A stretch of DNA of 10,526 nt from Armatimonadaceae bacterium (GTDB lineage Bacteria; Armatimonadota; Armatimonadia; Armatimonadales; Armatimonadaceae). The stretch's first letter is position 1, and the number at the start of each line of letters is the position of its first letter. The DNA lies in NCBI GenBank assembly GCA_030446525.1, contig JAUJNC010000163.1, positions 1 through 10,526 on the forward strand, in the 5' to 3' direction. The notes beneath the pieces are model-generated. The model was given only the letters and a program-made list of their open reading frames with translations, did not search any database and was not told the DNA's origin. Positions 1 through 7,531 of the stretch are shown here, piece by piece. The translations under genes and the position numbers were made by a program.

Positions 1-3000
1 GAGGGCGGGGCCGAGGCGCTGGAGGGGATCGGCCGCGCGTACGGCGAGAAGCCGTCCCGCCTGCCCCGCGTGCTGCTGGAGCCGCCGGCGGGGGACGCGC
101 CCCGGCTCCTCTGGGAGCGCGACCTGCCGATCGTCGAGGCCGACCGCGAGGGCTTTTTCCACAAGCGCATCCCGCTCGAAACCGCGGGCGCCGGGCTGTA
201 TCTGGTCGATGTGGCACACGGCAAAAAGTCGGTCTGCTCGTGGGTCGTGGCCACGGACACCGCCCTGATCGTCAAGCGCGCCGGGCGCCAGCTCATGACC
301 TACACGGTCGACATGAAAACAGGCGCGCCCGTCGCCGGGGCCGCCGTTCGCGTGTACCGCGGCGGGCGCGCGGTCGCCTCAAACCGGAGCGATGTCCGGG
401 GCCTGGCCCGGATGGACGTGCCGGCCCAGGGTCGCGACGGCGCGCGGCTGATGACCGTCGCGCTGCGCGGCGGGGGCGACGAGGCCGTCCTGGGGCGCAA
501 CGACTACGCGTTCGAGGAGCAGGGGAGCTTCACGCTGCACGCCTACACGGACCGGCCGATCTACCGCCCGGGCCAGCGCATCTTCTACAAAGGGATCCTC
601 CGGGCCAAGGGGGGCGCGCTGGGCCGGTACTCGGTGCCCGACGCCGAGCCGGTGACGGTCGAGATCCGTGACCCGAACGGGGAGCGCATCCTGCGGCAGC
701 AGAGCACGACGAACAGCTACGGCTCGTTCCACGGGTCGGTCGAGCTGAGCCCCGAGGCGCCGACCGGGACCTTCAGCCTGGTCGCGGAGGTGCACGGCGA
801 GAAGCACACGCACGACATCGTGGTCGCGGCCTACCGCAAGCCCGAGTTCGCCGTGACCGTCACGCCCGGACGGAAGCGGTACGTGCGCGGCGAGCCGATC
901 GAGATGACGGTGGAGGGGAAGTTCTACTTCGGCGCGCCCCTGGCCGGGGCCCGGGTCAAATACTCCGTGTACCGCGACACGGACTGGTCCGCCGAGTACC
1001 CCGACGACAACGAGCTGGAGGAGGGGGAAGCGGCGCCTTCCGGCGGCGGCTACGAGGGCTACTACGGCCAGACCGTGACCGAGGGCGCGGCGACGCTGGA
1101 CGCGAACGGCCGGGCCGTGATCCGCTTCGCCGCCGACGTGCCCGAAGAGGAGGACGCGCCGCAGGAGCAGATCTTTACGCTCCAGGCCACCGTCACCGAT
1201 GCCGCCAGGCGCGAGGCCGACGCGCAGGGCGCGGCGCGCGTGAGCGCGGGAGACTTCCGCCTGAGCGTCCGGCCGGAAGGCTATGTCGCCGAGCCGGGCA
1301 AGCCGACCACGGTCGTCGTTGCCGCCCGCGATCACGACGGCAAGCCGCTCGCGGACGTGCCCATCGCGCTGGAGTCGGTCTACGGGGCCTGGAACGAGAA
1401 GGCCAGGGCGTACGAGACCCAGCCGGCCGGCACACAGAACGCGGCGACCGGGCCGGACGGGAGCGCGGTCGTTACGATCACGCCGCCGCGCCCCGGGGAG
1501 CTGCGCCTCCACGCCCGCGCCACGGATGCCAAAGGGCGACAGATCCGCGCCCGCGGCTACCTGTGGGCCGCGAGCGACGAGGGGGGCGACCTGCAGACCG
1601 AGTACGCCGACCTGTCGCTCCTGACCGACAAGCGGCGCTACCTCCCCGGCGACACGGCCCGGGTCCTGGTCAACACGGCCCGGACCGGGCAGACCGTGCT
1701 GCTCACCGTGGAGGGCGAAAAGATCCACCGCACCTTCTCCGTCCCGGTGACCAGGCGCAGCACGCTCGTGCGCGTGCCGGTCGAGGAAGAGTACGGCCCC
1801 AACGTCACCCTCGCGGCCTGCTACGTGCAGAACAAGCGCTTCGCGAGCAGTGAAACACCGCTGCGCGTCACCCTGCCTGAAAGCGAGCTGACCGTCCAGG
1901 TGGCCGCCGACCGCGCCAGATACCGGCCCGGCGACCCGATCACGTACACCATCCGGACGACGGACAAGCGCGGGCGGCCCGCGCCGTGCGAGCTCTCCTT
2001 CGGCGTGGTCGATGAGTCGATCTACGCCCTGCGAGAGGACGACCCGAAGGCGCTGCGCAACGCGTTCTACCCGCGCCGCTACAACAGCGTGTCCACGAGC
2101 TACTCGTTCGCGGTCGAATACCTGGGCGACGCCGACAAGGCCGAACCGGACATCGAGGCGCGCAGGCGCTTCCCCGATACCGCCTACTGGGAGCCCGCCC
2201 TGCGCACGAACGCCGCGGGCCGCGCCACGATCCGCTTCCGCCTGCCCGACAACCTCACCACCTGGCGCGCGACCGTCCTGGCGCACAGCGTGGGCACCGC
2301 GGTCGGCCGGGAGATCAACAAGGTCGTGGCCGCCAAGGACTTCTTCGTGCGCGTCGAGACGGCGCGCTTCCTGACCCAGGGCGACCGGTCGCGCCTTCTC
2401 GCGCTCGTCCACAACGACACGGGCGCGGCCCAGACCGCGCTGGTCCGGCTGAGCGCCGACGGCTTGCGGGTCGAAGGCGACGAGACGCGGACGCTTTCGC
2501 TGCAGCCGGGCCAGATCGGGCAGGCCTCCTGGCCCGTCCAGGCCGATGGGGCCTCCCTCCCGCAAGGAGGGGGGTATCAGGCGAAGGTACGCGTGACGGC
2601 CTGGACGCCGAAGAGCGGGGCGGCCCGGCAGTACACCGACGGCGTCGAGACCACCCTCGCCGTGCGCCCGCACGGGCGCGACCGGTTCGACAGCGCGGGG
2701 GGCGCCCTGACCGGCGAGACGGCCCGCACCGAGGTCGTCGATCTCGATGCCGCCGCCGTGCCCCAGTCGAGCCGGCTGGTCGTCCGCGTGACGCCCTCGG
2801 TCCGCAGCGCGCTCGTCGGCGCCCTCGAGTACGTGATCGGCTACCCGTATGGCTGCACCGAGCAGACGATGAGCCGCTTCCTGCCCGACCTGCTGTTGCA
2901 GCGGCTCGAGCGGCAACACGGGAGCGTGCTCGCCGCCGACCAGGCGCGCGGTTCGCCCTGCATGGTCCGCGACGGCCTGTCGCGCCTGTACCGCTTCCAG

Positions 3001-4301
3001 AATGAGGAGGGCGGCTGGGGCTGGTGGGAGCACGACGGGGGCGACCCCTGGATGACCGCGTACGTCTTGTACGGCTCGCCACCGCGCAGGCGGAGGGCTA
3101 CGCCGTCAGCAACACCGTCCTGGAGAAGGGACGCGAGGCGGCGGCCAAGCTCCTGACAAGGCCCTCCCGTGACGACAGGGGTTCCCCGGCAGCGAATCTC
3201 GACGCGGACAACAAGGCGTTCCTGATGTACGCGCTCGCCCTGGCCGGTGGCAAGGACGCGGCGCGCGCCGCCGGCGCCCGGGTGGCCCTCGACGCCCTGT
3301 CCCCCGACGGCCTGGCCTACCGGGTCCTGCTCGACCGGCTGCTGGGCGAAGGCGGGGACGTGGCCATGGCGCTGCTGGACCGGCGCGCCGTGTCCGCCGA
3401 CGGGATGCTGCACTGGGAGGCGGGGGAGGAGCGCTGGGACAGCAGCGACCGCATGTCCACGGCCCTCGCTCTGCGGGCCATCCTGGCGGTCAATCCCGCC
3501 GACGGCCGCGTCACCCCGGCCCTGCGCTGGCTGATGGCCGACCGCACGGGCGACCACTGGGGCAGCACGCGCGACACGTCGTGGGTCCTGGCCGCCCTCT
3601 GCGACTACCTCACCCACTATCCCGACGACGCCGCGCCCGCCGGGGACGTCCACATCCGCCTGAACGGCCGGCTCCTAAAGACCTACCCGCTCACCCCCGA
3701 TCTCGTCCGCGAGCCGGAGCTGGTGCTGCGCGTCCCGTCGTCGGATCTGCGGCCGGGTAGGAACGAGGTGACGCTGGAGCGCGCCGGCGGAACGAGCACG
3801 GTCTTCTACGCCGTTTCGCTGCGCCAGACGGTCGCCATGGACCCGATCCCCGCCCTGACAGCGCAGGGGATCGCCGTCGAGCGCGAATACCTGCGCGTGG
3901 TTCCCCGGCGGGTCGGGTTCGACGCCTGGACGCTGCAAACGGAGCCGACGGGGGGCGACCTCCGGCAGGGCGACCGCGTCCGCGTGCGCCTGACACTGAC
4001 CGCCCCGCGCGATCTGGCCTATGTCCTCATCGAGGACGCTTTCCCGTCCGGCTGCGAGGTGACCGAGCGCGGCGAAAGTGACGAGACGCTCGAATGGGGC
4101 TTCTGGTACTCCAGCGTCGACGTCCGCGACGACCGGGTCGCCTTTTTCGCGCGGACGCTCCGCAAAGGCAGGCACGTGATCGAGTACAACCTGCGCGCCC
4201 AGACCCCCGGCACGTACCGCGCCCTGCCCACGCTGCTGCAGGCCATGTACGCCCCCGAACTGCGCGCCGAGTCCGCCGAAGCGCGGGTGGAGGTGCGGTG
4301 A
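1..4301 (+). CDS. Bacterial alpha-2-macroglobulin family protein, 5'-partial, one internal frameshift
   Basis: Large protease-trapping protein expected outside the cytoplasmic membrane. The frame is open from base 1, so the N-terminus and any signal peptide lie outside the window; the GTG at 70 is not a real start. In order: a macroglobulin beta domain with DRPIYRPGQ (about 550-576); further MG domains (600-1560); the bait-region domain from LTDKRRYLPGD (1621) to GVVDESIYAL (2002-2031); a variable, Arg-rich stretch (2035-2187) that may hold the protease bait; the A2M core with YWEPAL and LPDNLTTWR (2185-2275); the thioester GCTEQ (2851-2865), whose Cys and Gln form the reactive bond; a helical toroid with GGWGWW and LDADNKAF; and a C-terminal MG10-like domain (about 3965-4298). 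About 1433 residues are visible, near family size. One base is missing near 3075, where reading moves from the first to the third frame. Family assignment is very secure; the natural target is unknown. Confidence 0.93.
3073..3077 (+). other. Single-base frameshift inside the A2M gene
   Basis: The upstream frame reads DPWMTAYVLYG up to 3075 and then becomes Arg-rich nonsense that stops at 3156. The +2 frame picks up at once with LATAQAEGYAV and continues to 4301. Adding one C (ggc ctc instead of ggctc) joins the two halves exactly, with no residue lost from the toroid helix. I infer one missing base, either a true mutation or a consensus error. Confidence 0.85.
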
Positions 4302-5095
4302 TGGCCAGGGCTTCCTTCCTCCTGCTCCTCCTCGCCATCGGCGGCGCCCTGTTCGCCGGGCTGGCCGCGCTGCCGCCGCCCGAGGTCCAGATCGTGGGGT
4401 ACGCCACCAGCCTGAAGGGGCGCACCCCCAATCAACGGCACAACGCCCGGCTGGCAGCGCAGGCGCTCGACGGAAAGGTCGTCGCGCCCGGCGCCGTCTT
4501 CTCGTTCAACCGGGCGGTCAAATCCTGGTCCGTGGACCAGGGGTACGTCAAGGCGCCGGTCTCCTTCGACGGCGAGCTGGTGCCCGCCTTCGGCGGCGGC
4601 GTCTGCCAGACCTCGACCACCCTCTACAACGCCGCCCTGCTCGCCGGCCTGCCGATCCGCGAGCGGCACGCCCACGTCTTCGCGCCGCACTACGTCGCTC
4701 CGGGGCGGGACGCCGCGGTCGCCTATCCCAACATCGACCTGCGGTTCCGGAACCCGTACCCCTGGCCGATCCGGCTCGAGGCCCGCGCGCGCGGCGATCG
4801 CCTGGAGGTGCGCCTGTTCGGCCCCGAACGCCCCCCGACGGCGGTGCAGGTCGCCCCGCACGTGCTGTCGCGCTCCGCGCCCGCCCGCCTGACCCGCGTC
4901 GTCCGCCGGGGCGACGCCCCGGCGGGCCGTGCCTACCTCCGCAGTCCGGGCGCGACCGGTTACCGGGTCGTCACCTACCGCATCTTCTCCCGGTTCGGCC
5001 GGGAGGTGCGCCGCGAGCGCCTGTCCGACGACACCTACCCCGCCATGAACCGCGTGGTCCAGCTGAGCGACGACGAAACGCCGCAAAGCAGGTAG
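4301..5095 (+). CDS. VanW family protein, exported or membrane-anchored
   Basis: The protein has 264 residues. Residues 5-23 are a hydrophobic run (signal peptide or anchor) followed by a Pro-rich segment, so it should act in the envelope. The body carries the VanW signature: FSFN near residue 67, then GGGVCQTSTTLYNAAL with Cys102, then ERHAH with His123 and His125, and DLRFRNPYPWPI near residue 150. VanW proteins are known from vanB-type glycopeptide resistance clusters, but their biochemical role is not settled. The invariant Cys and His suggest a catalytic or metal-binding site; that is inference. There is no separate peptidoglycan-binding domain. The ATG at 4301 shares one base with the A2M stop (TGATG), which argues for translational coupling and fixes the start; an in-frame extension upstream to 4094 would lie inside A2M and lose the signal peptide. 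Nothing here proves antibiotic resistance. Confidence 0.9.
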   Translation: MARASFLLLLLAIGGALFAGLAALPPPEVQIVGYATSLKGRTPNQRHNARLAAQALDGKVVAPGAVFSFNRAVKSWSVDQGYVKAPVSFDGELVPAFGGGVCQTSTTLYNAALLAGLPIRERHAHVFAPHYVAPGRDAAVAYPNIDLRFRNPYPWPIRLEARARGDRLEVRLFGPERPPTAVQVAPHVLSRSAPARLTRVVRRGDAPAGRAYLRSPGATGYRVVTYRIFSRFGREVRRERLSDDTYPAMNRVVQLSDDETPQSR

Positions 5096-5097
5096 GT

Positions 5098-5110
5098 CCC
5101 TCCGTGAGGG
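5098..5110 (+). repeat. Small hairpin just after the VanW stop
   Basis: CCCTC (5098-5102), a CGT loop and GAGGG (5106-5110) form a 5-bp stem three bases after the TAG stop. No T tract follows, so it is at best a weak terminator or an mRNA 3' end. It resembles another C-rich hairpin inside the A2M gene at 2555-2571. Confidence 0.4.
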
Positions 5111-5159
5111 GAGATCGTCACGCGGTTCACTGGGAATCACCCGCACCTTTCCGTGCGAG

Positions 5160-5207
5160 GGGTATGATAGGGAGTATCTATCCTAGCATTTGTGTGGAGA
5201 AGGAACC
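5160..5207 (+). promoter_or_regulatory. Promoter-like AT-rich island and ribosome binding site of the SRAP gene
   Basis: In the 112-base gap after VanW the composition drops sharply in GC around 5161-5190. TATGAT (5163-5168) is a good -10 candidate, but no convincing -35 hexamer lies 16-18 bases upstream. GATAG (5166-5170) and CTATC (5178-5182) form a short inverted repeat over the -10, possibly an operator. GGAG and AGGA within 5196-5204 make a strong ribosome binding site for the ATG at 5208. I looked for LexA-type boxes (CTGT-N8-ACAG, GAAC-N4-GTTC) and saw none. Confidence 0.45.
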
Positions 5208-5750
5208 ATGTGTGGACGATTCACATTGCATCATAGCACGGACGAGGTGGCGGAGCGCTTCGCGGTGCAGGAGGCGCTCTTCGACATCGCCCCGCGCTAT
5301 AACATCGCGCCGACGCAGCCGGTGGCGGCCGTAACGGCGCCGGACGGCGCGCGCCGCCTGGAGGGGCTGCAGTGGGGGCTGGTGCCGTTCTGGGCCAAGG
5401 ACGTCGCCATCGGCAGCAAGATGATCAACGCGCGGGCCGAAACGCTGGTCGAAAAGCCCGCCTTCAAGAACGCCCTGATCCGCCGCCGCTGCCTGATCCC
5501 CGCCGATGGCTGCTACGAATGGAAAAAAGAACCGCGCGGCGGCCGCCAGCCGATGCACATCCGCAAAGGCGGGGCGGCTCTTCGCCTTCGCGGGCTGGAT
5601 GGGACAAGGTGCGGATCGCCGCTCCGCACCTGCACGATCATCACGGTGCCGGCCAACCCGCTCGTGTCCGCGATCCACGACCGGATGCCCGCGATCCTGA
5701 AGCCGGAGGACGAGGCGGAGTGGCTGGACACGTCCGTCAAGGACGCGTGA
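5208..5750 (+). CDS. SRAP domain protein (YedK/HMCES family), frame-broken
   Basis: SRAP proteins form a thiazolidine crosslink between Cys2 and an abasic site in single-stranded DNA, shielding the lesion during replication. The start is set by the obligatory Met1-Cys2 (MCGRF) at ATG 5208, with a strong ribosome binding site; an upstream GTG at 5190 would bury Cys2. The active-site set is complete: Cys2, Asn74 in INARAET, Glu104 in GCYEW and His157 in IHDRMP, matching C2, N75, E105 and H160 of E. coli YedK. Two defects are visible. Residues about 121-135 read as ALRLRGLDG in this frame, whereas the next frame gives RLFAFAG, the family motif, so there is an extra G in 5571-5574 and a compensating loss near 5594. 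The frame then stops at 5750 after SVKDA, about 40 residues short of normal. Family is certain; whether the gene works in this form is not. Confidence 0.9.
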   Translation: MCGRFTLHHSTDEVAERFAVQEALFDIAPRYNIAPTQPVAAVTAPDGARRLEGLQWGLVPFWAKDVAIGSKMINARAETLVEKPAFKNALIRRRCLIPADGCYEWKKEPRGGRQPMHIRKGGAALRLRGLDGTRCGSPLRTCTIITVPANPLVSAIHDRMPAILKPEDEAEWLDTSVKDA

Positions 5751-5874
5751 GGTGCTCCGCCTCCTGCAGCCGTATCCGGGACAAGGAGATGGAGGCGTTC
5801 CCGGTCTCCAGGCAGGTGAACGCCGGGCGTGGACGACGCGACGAACCTCAAGCCGATGCAGGAACAGCCAGTAA
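5748..5874 (+). other. Displaced C-terminal tail of the SRAP gene
   Basis: Sequence after the premature TGA still encodes the SRAP tail when frames are switched. Frame 1 gives EVLRLLQPYP (from 5749), frame 2 gives DKEMEAFPVSRQVNAG (from about 5780), and frame 3 gives DDATNLKPM (from about 5832). Together they match the usual SRAP ending (LLRPYP, MEAYPVS, VN). Single extra bases near 5748, 5778-5780 and 5830 explain the shifts. A TAA at 5872 would give a total of about 222 residues, the usual family length, but the true stop is not certain. Confidence 0.75.
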
Positions 5875-6488
5875 ATGGATCGGTCGTGCCCCCGCCGGCG
5901 GAGGTCCGTCGCGAAGCGTTCGTGCTGCTCGTGGAGCGGCGCGCTGCCGGGCGTGCCCGCGGATGGAGGGACGGACGCGGGTTCTCGGCCCCCCAACGGG
6001 AGTTTGGGGGCCCGGGCGCTGTTCGTCGCCGAGGCGCCCGGGCTCGGGGGCAGATCGCGGCGCGATCCCGCTCTTGGCGATCAGACGGGCCGCAACTTCG
6101 AGGCGCTACCGCCGCCGCCGGCTTGACCGCGGCGCGGTGTTCGTCACCAACGCCGTTTTGTACGGCCCCGCGCGACGCGCAGGAAGGGAATGCCGCCCCG
6201 GCCGCCGGCGAGATGCGCAACTGCTCCGCGCACCTCGGCGAAACGATCGCCATCGTTCGGCCGGGCTATGTGGTCGCGCTCGGGCGGGTCGCCCCGGCGC
6301 GCTGCGGGCCGTCGCTGCACGGGGCCGTCCTCGCGCGGGACGTCGGGCGCCGCCTCGCCTGGGACGGGCGCTGGCTCGTTCCGCTGTACCACCCCGGCCC
6401 GCGGGCGCGCGTCCATCGCGCGGGACCCCTGCAGGCCGAGGATTTCCGGCGTCTGGGGGCGATGATCCGGGGAGGGAAGATGAGATGA
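5875..6488 (+). pseudogene. Uracil-DNA glycosylase, family 4-like (4Fe-4S), multiply frameshifted
   Basis: The enzyme removes uracil from DNA and leaves an abasic site. No single frame carries the protein, but the family motifs appear in order across three frames: EAFVLLVER (frame 3, from about 5916), CRACPRMEGRTRVLGPP (frame 2, from 5945), NGSLGARALFVAEAPG (frame 1, from about 5995), ADRGAIPLL (frame 2), GDQTGRNFEAL (frame 1, near 6080), LDRGAVFVTNAVLYGP (frame 2, from about 6121), then frame 3 from about 6175 to the stop, with GEMRNC, VVALGR and the catalytic-loop-like LVPLYHPGPRA. At least six shifts are needed; one sits in the C run 5989-5994, where one more C gives GPPNG. The start is uncertain: ATG 5875 has AGGA 10 bases upstream, while GTG 5886 is already in frame 3. 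It ends in an ATGA overlap with the next gene. The identification rests on the ordered motifs. Confidence 0.8.
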
Positions 6489-7466
6489 AGCAAAGAGCCT
6501 TTGGCGACAGCTGATGTCCTGGTTTCGATGTCGGGCTGGCTGCTGGTACTGGGCGGTTCCGACTGGGGCGAATGTCGCAGAGCAGGCGCTGGAGACGCTG
6601 CAGGCCGCGCCGTCGATAGCGGCGTCACGTTCTTCGACACGGCGGGACGTGTACGGCCGGGGCCGCGGCGAGTCTTATCGGCGCGTTTCTGAAGGGGCAT
6701 CCCGGAGAGGTTTTTGTCGCCACGAGTTTCGGGCGCTTCCCTGAGCCGGGGTGGCCGGGTAACTTCTCGCTCGCCTCGTTCCGCGCCCACACCGACGCGT
6801 CGCTGCCTCGGTTTCGTCGAGGCGCTCGACCCGACGCGTCGGTGCACTGGTCGACCGACGTGCTCTGGCAGGGCGAGGTCTTCGAGTGGCTGCGGACCCC
6901 TGCGGCGCGAGGGCAAGATCCGGCGCTTCGGGGCCAGCGTCGAGTCCATGGACGAGGCGCTGCTTTGCCTGGAGCAAGAAGGCCTCGCCTCGCTGCAGGT
7001 CATCTTCAACATCTTCCGGCAGAAGCCAATCGCCGTGCTGTTCGACCAGGCGAAAGAAAGGGGCGTGGCCTTGATCGTCCGCCTGCCGCTCGCGAGCGGG
7101 CTGCTGGCGGGCAAGTTCGGCAAAGACACCCGCTTCGCCCCCGGCGACCACCGCAGCTACAACCGCGACGGGGAACATTTCAACGTCGGCGAGACCTTCG
7201 CGGGCCTGCCGTTTGAAAAAGGGGTGGAGCTGGCGGAGTCGATAAAGCCGCTGGCGCCGCCGGGCAGGACCCTGTCCCAGATGGCGCTCCGCTGGTGCCT
7301 GGACTTCGACGCGGTCAGCGTTGTGATCCCCGGCGCCAAGAACCCGGACCAGGCGCGCACCAACGCCCTCGCGAGCGACCTCCCGCCCTTAGACCGCGAG
7401 CTGCATGAAAGGCTGCGGGTGTTCTACGAGGATCAGGTCGCCTCCCACATCCGCGGGCCGTACTGA
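6485..7466 (+). pseudogene. Aldo/keto reductase, 5' half multiply frameshifted
   Basis: This is an NADPH-dependent oxidoreductase of the aldo/keto reductase superfamily; its substrate is unknown. The ATG at 6485 overlaps the glycosylase stop (ATGA) and follows a GGAGGGA ribosome binding site (6471-6477), so the two are probably co-translated. The 5' part is recovered piecewise: MKQRAFGDS (frame 2, then a stop), LGGSDWG (frame 3), NVAEQALETLQAA (frame 1), VDSGVTFFDTA (frame 3), DVYGRGR (frame 1), SLIGAFLKGHPGEVFVAT (frame 2, from 6671), GFVEALD (frame 3) and HWSTDVLWQGEVFEWLR (frame 2). From about 6897 frame 3 runs clean to the TGA at 7466: REGKIRRFGASVES, FNIFRQKP, RLPLASGLLAGKFG, QMALRWCLDFDAVSVVIPGAK. 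The catalytic Asp and Tyr are present (FFDTA, DVYG); the expected catalytic Lys after VAT reads as Ser. The visible length, about 327 residues, is normal for the family. Confidence 0.85.
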
Positions 7467-7484
7467 TCACGAGGGCAGGACGGC

Positions 7485-7506
7485 GCCGGCATCTGCACCC
7501 GCCGGC
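7485..7506. terminator. Weak stem-loop between the convergent aldo/keto reductase and hisS
   Basis: The 65-base gap between the two stop codons holds GCCGGC (7485-7490) and GCCGGC (7501-7506), a 6-bp stem with a 10-base loop, symmetric for both strands. There is no T tract on either side, so intrinsic termination is doubtful; in DNA this rich in GC such stems also arise by chance. Confidence 0.3.
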
Positions 7507-7531
7507 CCGTCCGGCCGTCCCCCGCGGATGG

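Noticed and set aside
379..3033. Minus-strand open frame of 884 codons
   Set aside because: It is antisense to A2M. The translation is low-complexity Arg/Gly/Val-rich with no recognisable motif, a typical shadow of GC-rich coding DNA.
3060..3080. Programmed ribosomal frameshift in A2M
   Set aside because: No slippery heptamer or downstream pseudoknot is evident, and a single added base restores the family sequence exactly.
4019..5146. Minus-strand open frame of 375 codons over VanW
   Set aside because: Antisense shadow; the plus strand carries clear A2M and VanW motifs.
5096..5207. SOS (LexA) operator before the SRAP gene
   Set aside because: The SRAP family name suggested it, but neither the enteric nor the Gram-positive box is present; only a GATAG-N7-CTATC repeat is seen.
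5829..6488. Uninterrupted plus-strand frame of 219 codons
   Set aside because: It is not one natural protein: its start is the SRAP tail, its middle is out of frame, and only its 3' part matches the glycosylase.
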